Part shown: one piece after another, positions 14,925 through 23,078 of the stretch
How the letters are laid out: each line of letters starts with the position of its first letter
Numbering within the stretch: position 1 is the first letter of the stretch
The notes under the pieces: model-generated
What the model saw: the letters and a program-made list of their open reading frames with translations, nothing else
Database searches by the model: none
What the model was told of the DNA's origin: nothing
Assembly: GCA_964437425.1 (NCBI GenBank)
Contig: CAYTGO010000042.1
Coordinates: 1-26,242, forward strand
Direction: 5' to 3'
Length of the DNA stretch: 26,242 nucleotides
Origin: Scalindua sp964437425
Lineage (GTDB): Bacteria; Planctomycetota; Brocadiia; Brocadiales; Scalinduaceae
Position numbers and translations under genes: made by a program

Positions 14925-15075
14925 GATGTTTCGAGTTACGAGTTATGGTCAATGGTCAATTGTCATTTGCTTTTTTGATCTTTAAACATTGATTTGGCAT
15001 TTGAGCTTTGACATTTGGATTTGATTATATATTGTATTTTTCCTTCGCGCCCTTCGCGTCTCCGCGGTGAATTTG
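14867..15075. repeat. Modules D, C, A (reversed) and B
   Basis: D fragment (AGTGCCTAAAG, 14870-14880), C (GAGTTGCGGGTTACGAGTT and relatives, 14889-14948), A in minus orientation (14975-15030, CATTGATTTGGCATTTGAGC) and B (CTTCGCGCCCTTCGCGTC, 15043-15070). This is one of the two A copies that does not follow the orientation of the preceding gene. No gene here. Confidence 0.7.
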
Positions 15076-15119
15076 CTTTACTTTGCTTTTGCTGTTCTCG
15101 AATGATATCATAATTTGAT

Positions 15120-15788
15120 ATGGAAAGAATAGTTGAGAAAGAATTAATGGACGATCGCAAACATGCCATTGCCTATGCAAATGCAGATTTTGAAAAGATT
15201 AACAACCGGGTAATTGAGATATTTGATATTGAATTTCCGGATATTGAGATAAAAGGCACGATACTGGATTTAGGTTGTGGGCCCGGAGATATTACTTTCA
15301 GATTTGCAAAACGTTTTCCTGATTCTACAGTTATAGGAATTGATGGAGCGGCTATTATGATTGAATTAGCAAACCAGCGAAAATGCAGAGAGACTGAGTT
15401 TCTCAGCAATATCAAGTTCATTGAAGCCGAAATACCTGTGGCTCCAATACCCGGGATACCGTATGATTTGATTGTCAGTAATAGTCTGTATCACCACCTG
15501 CATGATCCGGAAGTTTTATGGAAAACCATTCTTGATTATGGTTCTTCAGGAACAAAAATATTCATTGTTGATCTTTTTCGACCTGATAGTAAAGAGAGGG
15601 CTGATTGGCTTGTTAATGAATACTCCGGTAACGAGCCTGAAATACTTAAAAAAGACTTTTATAATTCGTTATGCGCCGCATTTGAACCTGCTGAAGTTGA
15701 ACAGCAACTAAGTAACATTGGTCTTTCAGGCCTTTCGGTAAAAATTGTAAGCGATCGTCACTTGATTGTATACGGCGAAGTTGAGTAA
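15120..15788 (+). CDS. Class I SAM-dependent methyltransferase
   Basis: 222 residues with a Rossmann-type methyltransferase core. Motif I is ILDLGCGPGD (48-57), the acidic end of strand 2 is VIGIDGAAIMIELA (71-84), the motif II-like region is IKFIEAEIP, and motif IV is YDLIVSNSLYHHLHDP (116-131). The layout resembles UbiE/CmoA-like small-molecule or lipid methyltransferases. The substrate is not predictable and no neighbouring pathway helps. The start may be ATG 15120 (no SD) or ATG 15147, which has a partial SD GAGAAAG. Repeat modules border both sides. Confidence 0.85.
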   Translation: MERIVEKELMDDRKHAIAYANADFEKINNRVIEIFDIEFPDIEIKGTILDLGCGPGDITFRFAKRFPDSTVIGIDGAAIMIELANQRKCRETEFLSNIKFIEAEIPVAPIPGIPYDLIVSNSLYHHLHDPEVLWKTILDYGSSGTKIFIVDLFRPDSKERADWLVNEYSGNEPEILKKDFYNSLCAAFEPAEVEQQLSNIGLSGLSVKIVSDRHLIVYGEVE

Positions 15789-16039
15789 CAAACCGTGCCT
15801 TTTCCTCGTCCTCGCCCGCCCTCGCTTGTCCTCGGCGTTTTCCAGCTTGGGGAAAATTAGTGTCTGCCACTTGTCCCCTCATAAGTACATATCAAATACG
15901 AAGTTCTACGCTTTAGATTATATCTCTTGATAAATATAAGTCTGCATACTATAGTTAGCATTTTGGTAGTATTTTCGTCCAACAACCCTGTAAAAACACT
16001 TTGTCTGACCATACTTCTGTAACCTGTTAAGAACAAAAT
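15789..16039. repeat. Module B cluster before the restriction cassette
   Basis: Strings such as TCCTCGTCCTCGCCCGCC, TCCTCGGCGTTTTCCAGC and GGGGAAAATTAGTGTCTGCC (15850-15868) occupy 15796-15880. The remaining 160 bp are AT-rich and probably contain the promoter of the methyltransferase gene, but I cannot define boxes. Confidence 0.55.
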
Positions 16040-17335
16040 ATGAATTTTAAAGAAACAAGACGCTTCGTTTCTAACTACATCGATCTTCACCATAAACCGT
16101 TAAACCAGCATCCGGAACGTGATGCCATTCTTACTCACTGGATTTTGAACCGAGAGATTCGTCCACCTGGAATGACTGCCGGTGTTTTCAAGAAATGTTG
16201 TAAAATCTTTTCTCAACATGGTTCTCCGGCAGAAAATGGGCGTTCAGGTATCAGAGAAAATGAGCGTCCATATCAAGCTCTTTTTAATTTTGTCTACAAT
16301 GACATTCCTTATCCTCCACCGAAAAAAACAGAATTCAAATTTATTGATCTTTTTGCGGGTATTGGTGGTTTTCGTATCGCATTCCAGGATGTCGGTGGTA
16401 ATTGTGTTTTCTCAAGTGAATGGGATAAATATGCAAAGAAGACATATGAAGCCAACTTCGGTGAGGTTCCTTACGGAGATATAAGGAAAATTAAAAAAAA
16501 ATCAATTCCAGATCACGATGTTCTACTTGCCGGATTCCCATGCCAGCCATTTTCACTTGCAGGAGTATCCAAGAAAAGGTCACTGGGGAGAAAACATGGC
16601 TTTCAAGACGAAACACAGGGATCACTGTTTTTTGAGATCAAAGAGATACTCAAGCAGAAACAGCCGAAAGCTTTCATGCTGGAAAATGTAAAGAACCTGA
16701 TATCTCATGACAATAGACGCACTTTTGAAATAATCAGGCATACACTTGAGGATGTTCTCGGATACGTTGTTAAGTGGAAGATTGTTGACGGTTCAAACTG
16801 GGCACCGCAACATCGTGAAAGAATATTCATTGTCGGATATCATCCTGATAAAATAAATATTACCAAGGATGACATCGTTATTCCTGAAAATCCTCGTGGG
16901 ACATACAAGCGCCCTGAATTGAAAGACATTATCCAAAAAAACGTTGATAAGAAATATACGTTGGGACCGGGAACCTGGTCTACACTTGAAAGACATAAAG
17001 CGCATCATGCTGCAGCTGGTAACGGATTTGGTTATGGGCTTCACGCTATGCCTATTTCTGATGGATCGACAACCCGCACAATATCTGCAAGATATCACAA
17101 AGATGGAGCAGAAGTTCTTATAAGTCAGAAGGGTGATCGTCCAAGAAGATTAACTGTAGAAGAGGCCATGCAGCTACAGGGATTTAATCCTGAAAGATTC
17201 AAGTTTCCTGTTTCAGACACACAGGCATACAGACAGATAGGCAATAGTGTTGTCGTGCCTGCCATCCTTGGGACTGCCAGAGAGATTGCAAAAACCTTAA
17301 AGACGAGGATAAATGGAAATAGAACAACACTTTAA
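16040..17335 (+). CDS. dcm: DNA (cytosine-5) methyltransferase, Dcm/M.EcoRII type
   Basis: 431 residues; methylates cytosine C5, by homology the inner C of CCWGG. Motif I is FKFIDLFAGIGGF (99-111), motif IV VLLAGFPCQPFSLAGVSKK with catalytic Cys168, motif VI MLENVKNL (213-220), and motif VIII QHRERI (257-262). The recognition region holds GNGFGYG and TRTISARYHKDGAEVLI (345-361), close to Dcm. Motif IX is RPRRLT (367-372) and motif X SDTQAYRQIGNSVVVP (392-407). The first about 95 residues do not resemble the Dcm/EcoRII N-terminal regulatory region that I remember and have no recognised domain. The 3' end overlaps the restriction gene by 23 bp, in the order M-R-V. The SD is poor (AGAACAAA), which would limit expression. 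Confidence 0.93.
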   Translation: MNFKETRRFVSNYIDLHHKPLNQHPERDAILTHWILNREIRPPGMTAGVFKKCCKIFSQHGSPAENGRSGIRENERPYQALFNFVYNDIPYPPPKKTEFKFIDLFAGIGGFRIAFQDVGGNCVFSSEWDKYAKKTYEANFGEVPYGDIRKIKKKSIPDHDVLLAGFPCQPFSLAGVSKKRSLGRKHGFQDETQGSLFFEIKEILKQKQPKAFMLENVKNLISHDNRRTFEIIRHTLEDVLGYVVKWKIVDGSNWAPQHRERIFIVGYHPDKINITKDDIVIPENPRGTYKRPELKDIIQKNVDKKYTLGPGTWSTLERHKAHHAAAGNGFGYGLHAMPISDGSTTRTISARYHKDGAEVLISQKGDRPRRLTVEEAMQLQGFNPERFKFPVSDTQAYRQIGNSVVVPAILGTAREIAKTLKTRINGNRTTL

Positions 17336-18530
17336 AGGTGTCTCGCTTTCACAGTTTCTTGAACAGATTGACTCTTCAGGGTTTTTCTGGATAGCAAAGA
17401 GATTGTCTGGAAATGATACAGGGCTGACAGGAGGACATCAGGTAGGCTTGTATCTACCCCGATATTTTTTTGAAACAAATTTTCCAGAAATCTGTACAAC
17501 AGACAAACACAATCCAGAATCATTTATTAATGATTTATATTTTCCCTGCCAGGACTACCTTACTAAGGATATAAGAGCAATATACTACAATTCTAAATTT
17601 TTCCCAGAACTTGGACTGAAGAAAGAGTACAACGAATTCAGACTCACCAGATGGGGAGGAAAAGAGTCACCAACACAGGACCATGAAAATACGGGTAGTA
17701 TCTGTCTTCTTGCTGTTAAAAGAATAGAAAATACAGTAAAGGGATTATGCTGGGTAGCCAGTACAGTTGAAGAAGAGAATACTATTGAAACATGGCTGGG
17801 GGCAGAGGTAGAGCCGGGACAGTTTTACAGTTCCCGCACAATGGCACCACCAGAAAAATCACCTCTCCTTGATCGGCTGCCAGAGAATTGGCTGACTGAA
17901 TTCCCTTCCGGACAGGAAATTTTTAACAAGGTTCTTGAATTGATTCCGGGAAATCAATGGGCCGGTTCCATTGATAAATTATTATTAGAAAGAAGAAAGC
18001 TGGAATTCAATATCTTCAGGGAAATCGAAAATCATGATGTCTTGCCAGAGATTAAAAAAGGATTTGATTCGGTAGAAAAGTTTATTAAATATTCACACAG
18101 TGTCTCAAACAGAAGAAAATCCCGTACAGGAAAATCACTGGAATTGAATTTAGAAAGTATTTTTACAGATGCAGACTTAATATTTGAGACCCAGGCAAAA
18201 ACTGAGCAGAATAAGAAACCGGACTTTCTGTTTCCTTCTAGAGAGTCATACCATGATAAGAACTTCCAGGATTCAAAACTTCATATGTTGGCAGCCAAGA
18301 CATGCTGTAAGGATCGCTGGCGCCAGATCCTTAATGAGGCTGACAGGATCAAGGCAAAGCATCTTTTCACTCTTCAAGAGGGTATTTCAGAAAATCAGCT
18401 TTCAGAAATGTATAAAGAGAATGTACAGCTTGTTGTTCCTCAACCTGTTATAAAATCATTTCCAGGTAATTTCAGAAGTAAGATCTTAAACCTGGAAGGG
18501 TTTGTCGGTTATATTAAGCAGTCTCAATAA
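17313..18530 (+). CDS. ecoRIIR: Type II restriction endonuclease, EcoRII homologue
   Basis: 405 residues, the same length as EcoRII. The N-terminal effector-DNA-binding domain (about 8-175) keeps AKRLSGNDTGLTGGHQVGLY (28-47), RAIYYNS (88-94), RLTRWG and SPTQDHENTGS. The C-terminal PD-(D/E)XK domain (about 225-400) keeps SVSNRRKSRTGKSLEL (263-278, Glu277), KKPDFLFPS (Asp304) and AAKTCCKDRWRQILNEAD (Lys329, Lys333), then HLFTLQEGIS. All residues expected for catalysis are present, so the enzyme looks intact. EcoRII cuts before CCWGG and needs two sites (type IIE); that mechanism is known for the family. GAGGAT just before the ATG and overlap with the methyltransferase gene indicate co-translation. 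Confidence 0.93.
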   Translation: MEIEQHFKGVSLSQFLEQIDSSGFFWIAKRLSGNDTGLTGGHQVGLYLPRYFFETNFPEICTTDKHNPESFINDLYFPCQDYLTKDIRAIYYNSKFFPELGLKKEYNEFRLTRWGGKESPTQDHENTGSICLLAVKRIENTVKGLCWVASTVEEENTIETWLGAEVEPGQFYSSRTMAPPEKSPLLDRLPENWLTEFPSGQEIFNKVLELIPGNQWAGSIDKLLLERRKLEFNIFREIENHDVLPEIKKGFDSVEKFIKYSHSVSNRRKSRTGKSLELNLESIFTDADLIFETQAKTEQNKKPDFLFPSRESYHDKNFQDSKLHMLAAKTCCKDRWRQILNEADRIKAKHLFTLQEGISENQLSEMYKENVQLVVPQPVIKSFPGNFRSKILNLEGFVGYIKQSQ

Positions 18531-18548
18531 TAAATTTAATAATCATGA

Positions 18549-18965
18549 ATGGATCTTTTAACTAAAGAAAAACGAAGCTGGAATATGTCCCGAATCAAGG
18601 GGAAAGATACCAAACCGGAAAAGATAGTTCGGTCAGTCTTGCATAAAAATGGTTTCCGCTTTCGTCTGAACAGAAAAGACTTACCCGGCAAACCTGATAT
18701 TGTTTTGCCCAAATATAAATCTGTTGTTCTTGTACACGGCTGTTTCTGGCACAGACATCCGAGTTGCAAATATGCCTATAATCCAAAGAGCAGAGTAACG
18801 TTCTGGCAGAATAAATTCAACAAGACTGTTGAACGTGATAAAATTGTAAAAAAAGAACTTCGAAAAGAAGGATGGAAAGTAATTATTGTATGGGAATGTG
18901 AAATAAGAAACATGGAAAAATTAAAGAAGGCTTTCTTAAAGAAAATAAATAGTGTCTGCCTCTAA
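18549..18965 (+). CDS. vsr: Very short patch repair endonuclease Vsr
   Basis: 138 residues. Vsr nicks beside T:G mismatches that arise when 5-methylcytosine in CCWGG deaminates, guarding the genome against the mutagenic cost of Dcm methylation. Family residues are Glu24 (TKPEKIVRSVL), catalytic Asp50 in PGKPDIVLP, HGCFWHRHPSC (63-73, metal and active-site His/Cys), the TFWQNKFNKTVERD block (84-97) and GWKVIIVWEC (108-117). It starts 18 bp after the restriction gene and completes the cassette. The last residues NSVCL and the stop come from AGTGTCTGCCTC, a string also found in intergenic repeats, so the natural C-terminus may be altered; E. coli Vsr is about 18 residues longer. Confidence 0.93.
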   Translation: MDLLTKEKRSWNMSRIKGKDTKPEKIVRSVLHKNGFRFRLNRKDLPGKPDIVLPKYKSVVLVHGCFWHRHPSCKYAYNPKSRVTFWQNKFNKTVERDKIVKKELRKEGWKVIIVWECEIRNMEKLKKAFLKKINSVCL

Positions 18966-19137
18966 TTACTTCTGGCAGCGATTCAATCCTAATCGGGGGA
19001 CACCATACCTGTTTATTTGACAAACGCTTCAATCATAATTCGTCATTAGTCATTCGTAAATTCCAATTCCCAGATCGCTTAGGACTTGGGATAATATTAC
19101 TCTATTTAAATTCTTAAGAGAAAACGAAAATATATTT

Positions 19138-19635
19138 ATGAGAGACGAACAAATTAAAAAATTGAAAGTTATAAAAGATAAGATTAAAGAAGGTGACTAC
19201 AGTATTTTTAGACAAAATGTATGGGATTCAATTGCAAGTGATTTGTCAAACTGCGGAGCTACACTTCTTGAGGATATAGAGAGACACAGAGATGAAGCTC
19301 GTAGAATTAATTTAGGCTATCTTTTTAATTTCAAATTTAGCAAACTTGACAAACTGAATTCAAATTACAATGAAATATCCAGAAATTATGACATTTTCTT
19401 TGATGCAAGTATGCGGTGGATTAAATCTATTATAGAAAATAATAAATATGAAGAACACCAACGTCTTAAGAAGAAATATGTAGAGAAATTGTTAGACCAT
19501 TGCAGTCAGTCTGTAGATAATTTAGGAAGTATTGTTTCTTCAAAGCATAATGATTATCGTTATTATCAGGCCCTTTCTTTGTCTGTAATAGCTATAATTA
19601 TTGCATTGATATCATTAGTCATTAGATTAACATAA
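19138..19635 (+). CDS. Hypothetical tail-anchored helical protein
   Basis: 165 residues, no family recognised. A charged helical body (about 1-140; ERHRDEARRINLGYLFNF, RLKKKYVEKLLDHCSQSVD) is followed by a single C-terminal membrane segment at about 145-163 (LSLSVIAIIIALISLVIRL). There is no signal peptide, so the body should face the cytoplasm. The codons are more AT-rich than the flanking genes. The gene stands just after the restriction cassette, with no clear SD, and may be a cargo gene of the same island. Confidence 0.65.
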   Translation: MRDEQIKKLKVIKDKIKEGDYSIFRQNVWDSIASDLSNCGATLLEDIERHRDEARRINLGYLFNFKFSKLDKLNSNYNEISRNYDIFFDASMRWIKSIIENNKYEEHQRLKKKYVEKLLDHCSQSVDNLGSIVSSKHNDYRYYQALSLSVIAIIIALISLVIRLT

Positions 19636-19967
19636 AAAAAGCGATGTCAGCTCTTTCAATATGACAAACACTTCAATCATAATTAGCCAATAGTCAATTG
19701 TTATTGGTCATTGGTAACTAGCAACTCATAACTCGCAACTCAACAATTCTTAAATCCCGTAATCCTCAATCGTCGCCCGCAACCCGTAATCCCTGAATTC
19801 CTCAATCTGTATTTATCCTTTAGCCAGTATACAACATACCTATTTTGTACCGATTCTTACCCTGTTGACGGTAGGGATTGAATATTTAATATTGTAGATT
19901 GAATATTGAAAGGCAAAAACTTTTACCTCTTGTTTAGAACTTTTATTTTAAAGAAAGGAGTTGGTTT
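19636..19967. repeat. Intergenic modules C and E
   Basis: 332 bp without a gene. C-type strings run from 19690 to 19790 (CATAACTCGCAACTCAAC, CGCCCGCAACCCGTAATCCC), mixed with simple AATAGTCAATTG/ATTGGTCATTGG words. Module E is at 19871-19911 (GTAGGGATTGAATATTTAAT). The SD of the next gene (AAAGGAG, 19954-19960) follows. Confidence 0.6.
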
Positions 19968-20228
19968 ATGAGATTGATCGAATGGGAAGTTGAGGAAGAT
20001 GGTTATGAAGAGCAGATAATTATACCTGCAGATAAGAGGGAGCTCGCAGCTGAAGAGGGAATTGAAACTGAAGTGAAACAGAAAGTAGCAGTGCAGATAC
20101 TGAATCTAACTACCGGCGAATCTTACACAGGCCGAATGGCTATCACCGGAACACACCAGCTCTACCTACCAGTTGAAATACAACAGATGCTCAAAGGCGC
20201 AGGACGAATACGGATCAGGCTGATATGA
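19968..20228 (+). CDS. Hypothetical small protein
   Basis: 86 residues, no family recognised. Acidic first half (MRLIEWEVEEDGYEEQIIIP, then ELAAEEGIETEV) and a beta-rich basic second half (VAVQILNLTTGESYTG, LYLPVEIQQMLKGAGRIRIR). A strong SD (AAAGGAG, seven bases from the ATG) argues that it is real. Its stop is followed immediately by a B-type string (ACTCACCGCAAAGATA). It could be a small cytosolic beta-barrel or ligand-binding protein; I cannot tell. Confidence 0.65.
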   Translation: MRLIEWEVEEDGYEEQIIIPADKRELAAEEGIETEVKQKVAVQILNLTTGESYTGRMAITGTHQLYLPVEIQQMLKGAGRIRIRLI

Positions 20229-20457
20229 AAAAAGATACTCACCGCAAAGATATACAGGACAAAGCATAAAACCACGAAGGACACAGAGAACACGAAGGAA
20301 AAGAAGAGTTAGAAAATTGGAGGTGCCAATCTGGCACCTCCAAAAGTCATTTGTTATTAATCCTTACTATCCTGTTATTCGCGCCTAAGGCGGACATAAC
20401 CGCCTGTCTAATTCTTTACTTCGCGCTCTTCGTGTCCTTCGTGGTTAAATTTTTACT
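20229..20457. repeat. Module B in both orientations around a hairpin
   Basis: B forward at 20238-20300 (AACCACGAAGGACACAGAG) and reversed at 20424-20452 (CGTGTCCTTCGTGGTTAAAT), with the 20317-20343 stem-loop between. The reversed copy ends 5 bp before the ATG of the next gene and leaves no SD. Confidence 0.65.
20317..20343. terminator. Perfect 12-bp stem-loop
   Basis: TTGGAGGTGCCA (20317-20328), loop ATC, TGGCACCTCCAA (20332-20343). It is very stable, but there is no run of Ts on the plus side and only TTTTC on the minus side. It may be a rho-independent-like terminator of the 86-residue gene, an mRNA-end stabiliser or a small mobile palindrome. Confidence 0.45.
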
Positions 20458-21864
20458 ATGACTGAAAAAATTGCTATATCTGATATTGTCCTGGATGAAT
20501 CGATCTACCCTAGGGAGAGGATTGATCGGAAAAGGGTATCTCTCTTTGCAGAAAACATGAGAGATGGTTTCAGTTTCGACCCGATTGTAGTTGAACTCCA
20601 CCCTGATAAGAAAGGGAAGTATCGGATCTTAGACGGTGCGCACAGGTGGCACGCCTGCAGAGAAGTCGGCGGTAGTGACATGCCGGCTGTCATAAAAGAT
20701 CTGAAAGAGGCCGATCCCCTGCTATTCGCTGCAGGGATGGCGATAGGGCCGAGACAACTGACAGACGAGGAATCAAAGAATACCGCACGACGAGCATTTC
20801 AGAAAAATCCCGCATTAACCTCTTCAGAGATCGGCAAAGCGATTGGAAGATCAAGAAGAACAGTGGATTTATACCTTGCTGATCTTCGTGCAGCAGCTAA
20901 TCTGGAACTTGATCTTAAGGTATATCGTATGAACAGGTTAGGTATTCCACAGGATAGGATTGCAGAGAGATTGAGAGAAACTAGAAACATTATTCGTGAT
21001 CATTTGGTGGAAATGGCAAGATTGCCAAAATCACCAAATAGCGACCTATCGCGAGGATTTACAGTCCCACAAGTTGCGGAAAAGCATGGATGGGCCGAGC
21101 CGATGGTATGGTCACTGGCGCTCGAAGGTAAGGATGATCTGGCGCGATTTAAGGAGCTTGGCTGGGGATTGCGTACATGGGATTTATGGAATTGGGGCGA
21201 TTGCGACAAGCGTTTTGGCGACGACTGGCCCGGACGGATACCCGCTCAATTGATTGCCCACATCTTATACTATACAACAAAACAGAACGATCTGGTGCTT
21301 GACCCTATGGCAGGCGGCGGAGTAACTCCTGACACATGCCTGGCCATGGGCAGAAGATGCTGGAGTTTTGACATGGAAGATCGCCCTGATACCAGACCTG
21401 AGATTGAGCCGTATTATTGGGACTTAAAGAGCAAAGATTGGAAGAGTACCATTCCCGCATCAAAGGACAAACCCGACCTGCTCATCATGGACCCGCCCTA
21501 CTTCAGCAAAAAAGAGAAGGAGTATGACAAAGAGAGTATATCGGGATTCACAAGAGAGAAGTATCTGGAGTTCTTTCAGAGGCTCCTTACCCACCTGAAA
21601 ACCATTTCCAAAAAGTCCACAAGACTCGCCTTTATCAACGCTGACTGGCGCGACTTCCAGAACAAAACTTTCATGGACGAAAATCCGAAAAACGCTATTC
21701 TATTGACTGACTACGGCAAAATATTGGAAAAAGCCGGATGGGAGCTTGTTGGTATAATTCAGTCTCCCATGTCATCCGAGCGATTTGATGCTATTGTTGT
21801 ATCCGCCATGCAGAAGAAGCGCATCCTGGGAGTAACCAGCCGGTATGTGATGATTTGTAAATGA
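20458..21864 (+). CDS. ParB-like domain / HTH / DNA methyltransferase fusion
   Basis: 468 residues in three parts. A ParB/Srx-like domain (about 3-85) has VSLFAENMRDG, PIVVE and RILDGAHRWHACREVG (56-71). A helical region (about 100-225) has HTH-like segments (LTSSEIGKAIGRSRRTVDLY, and FTVPQVAEKHGWAEPMVWSL). The C-terminal amino-methyltransferase domain (about 240-455) has WNWGDCDKRFGDDWPGRIPA (motif X-like), LVLDPMAGGGVT (motif I, 279-290) and LLIMDPPYFS (motif IV, 341-350). DPPY indicates N6-adenine or N4-cytosine methylation. There is no separate target-recognition domain, so the N-terminal parts may supply DNA recognition. No restriction partner lies beside it; solitary enzymes like this are often phage- or island-borne. 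There is no SD, so the start is uncertain. Confidence 0.85.
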   Translation: MTEKIAISDIVLDESIYPRERIDRKRVSLFAENMRDGFSFDPIVVELHPDKKGKYRILDGAHRWHACREVGGSDMPAVIKDLKEADPLLFAAGMAIGPRQLTDEESKNTARRAFQKNPALTSSEIGKAIGRSRRTVDLYLADLRAAANLELDLKVYRMNRLGIPQDRIAERLRETRNIIRDHLVEMARLPKSPNSDLSRGFTVPQVAEKHGWAEPMVWSLALEGKDDLARFKELGWGLRTWDLWNWGDCDKRFGDDWPGRIPAQLIAHILYYTTKQNDLVLDPMAGGGVTPDTCLAMGRRCWSFDMEDRPDTRPEIEPYYWDLKSKDWKSTIPASKDKPDLLIMDPPYFSKKEKEYDKESISGFTREKYLEFFQRLLTHLKTISKKSTRLAFINADWRDFQNKTFMDENPKNAILLTDYGKILEKAGWELVGIIQSPMSSERFDAIVVSAMQKKRILGVTSRYVMICK

Positions 21865-22188
21865 AAACAAATTCACCACGAAGAACGCAAAGAGCGCGAA
21901 GGAACTAAAGTAAATCCAAATGACAAAGCTCAAATGTCAAATCAATGTTTAAAGATAAAATGAGCTAATGAAAAACAGAAGAGAGAAGTAACTTGTCATT
22001 CGTAACGCGCAACACGCAACCCGAAACTCCTACCTGCCCGACGTGCAGTGTGGCGGGAATCCCTAAAATCTACGATCTATCCGCGTCCCATTATATTTCT
22101 CTTATCATAAAGACGGACTCTATGATACGATGAGTGTGTTTTGTTTATAGGCTTTATATTTAATATTATGGATTTTAGGAGTTTTTTT
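21865..22188. repeat. Intergenic modules B, A and C
   Basis: 324 bp without a gene. B directly after the stop (ATTCACCACGAAGAACGC, 21871), A forward (21912-21956), C (CGTAACGCGCAACACGCAAC, 22002). AGGAG at 22177-22181 is the SD of the next gene. TTGTTT (22141) and TATTAT (22164) are 17 bases apart and could be a promoter, though the implied leader would be very short. Confidence 0.6.
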
Positions 22189-22908
22189 ATGAAATTAAGA
22201 ATCATGTTCTTTTCTGTTTTAATGCTGTTTATTATTTCAGGTATTACCACTGCGCAGGATGATGCTGAACCTGCAGGTGCCGGAGCCAAGTGGTCGGAGT
22301 CTCAAATGTTTAGTTATATCCTTGGTACTCAAATTGGCACTTATAGTAAAAATAATGAAATGGAAGTGGATGTTGATCTGTTTGCCAGGGGATTGGACGA
22401 CATGATAAAGGGGGGCGAACTTGCGGTGTCAGAGGCCGAGATTAACATTTTTATGGCATCTCAACAGAAGAAGAAAAAGGAAAAAGCACAAGCAGAAATG
22501 ATGGCCAAAGGCACAGAAAACACCAGAAAGGGCCTGGCTTTTCTTGGCGCAAATAAAAAGAAACCAGGCGTTAAGGAGACCGCCTCCGGTTTGCAGTACA
22601 AGGTTATAACCATGGGTGAGGGCGCTAAGCCTGAGGAGACTGATAAGGTTAAAGTGCATTATAGTGGCACCTTGATCGACGGTAAAGAGTTCGACAGTTC
22701 ATACAAACGTAATGAGCCGGCAGAGTTTGGATTAAATCAAGTCGTCAAAGGGTGGACTGAAGGCTTGCAACTTATGAATGTTGGTAGTAAATATGTTTTC
22801 TATATTCCTTCAGGCCTGGCTTATGGACCTAAAGGCCCGGCAGCCATAGGACCTAATCAGACTTTAATCTTTACCGTGGAGCTGCTTGATATCATAGAGA
22901 AGAAGTGA
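22189..22908 (+). CDS. Secreted FKBP-type peptidyl-prolyl isomerase (FkpA/Mip-like)
   Basis: 239 residues from the ATG at 22189, chosen for its AGGAG SD and for the signal peptide that then starts the protein (MKLRIMFFSVLMLFIISG, cleaved near TTA-QD). The mature N-terminal helical dimerisation domain (about 30-125; MFSYILGTQIGTYS, VDLFARGLDDMI) and the long basic helix (QQKKKKEKAQAEMMAK) are followed by the FKBP domain (about 130-237): VKVHYSGTLIDGKEFDSS, VVKGWTEGLQLMNVG, IPSGLAYG and LIFTVELLDI. It should fold proteins in the periplasm. The terminal Lys and TGA (AAGTGATCTAAAG) overlap the first bases of module D. Confidence 0.92.
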   Translation: MKLRIMFFSVLMLFIISGITTAQDDAEPAGAGAKWSESQMFSYILGTQIGTYSKNNEMEVDVDLFARGLDDMIKGGELAVSEAEINIFMASQQKKKKEKAQAEMMAKGTENTRKGLAFLGANKKKPGVKETASGLQYKVITMGEGAKPEETDKVKVHYSGTLIDGKEFDSSYKRNEPAEFGLNQVVKGWTEGLQLMNVGSKYVFYIPSGLAYGPKGPAAIGPNQTLIFTVELLDIIEKK

Positions 22909-23078
22909 TCTAAAGTTTAAAGTGAACTAAAGTGACTAAAGTGGAAAATAAGTGACTAAAGTGAGCTAAAGTTTGAAGTGACTAAAGTTGAGAAGAAGAT
23001 TTAAAATCCCAATGCCAAAGCTCAAATGTCAAATCAATGTTTAAAGATCAAAAAAGCAAATTAAAGACAAAGACATGA
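22906..23078 (+). repeat. Composite module D-A-B unit, copy 1
   Basis: D runs from the FKBP stop (22904-22990), then A (23003-23050, ATCCCAATGCCAAAGCTC), then the tail GACAAAGACATGAAGG. The part from 22948 is nearly identical to 23603-23731. The tail contains the ATG of the nuclease gene where the other copy has ACG. Confidence 0.85.

Noticed and set aside
14963..15169. Minus-strand ORF of 68 codons
   Set aside because: Made of translated modules A and B plus antisense of the methyltransferase start.
19968..20228. Antitoxin of a toxin-antitoxin pair
   Set aside because: No toxin-like partner adjoins it; the next gene is the ParB-methyltransferase after 229 bp of repeats.
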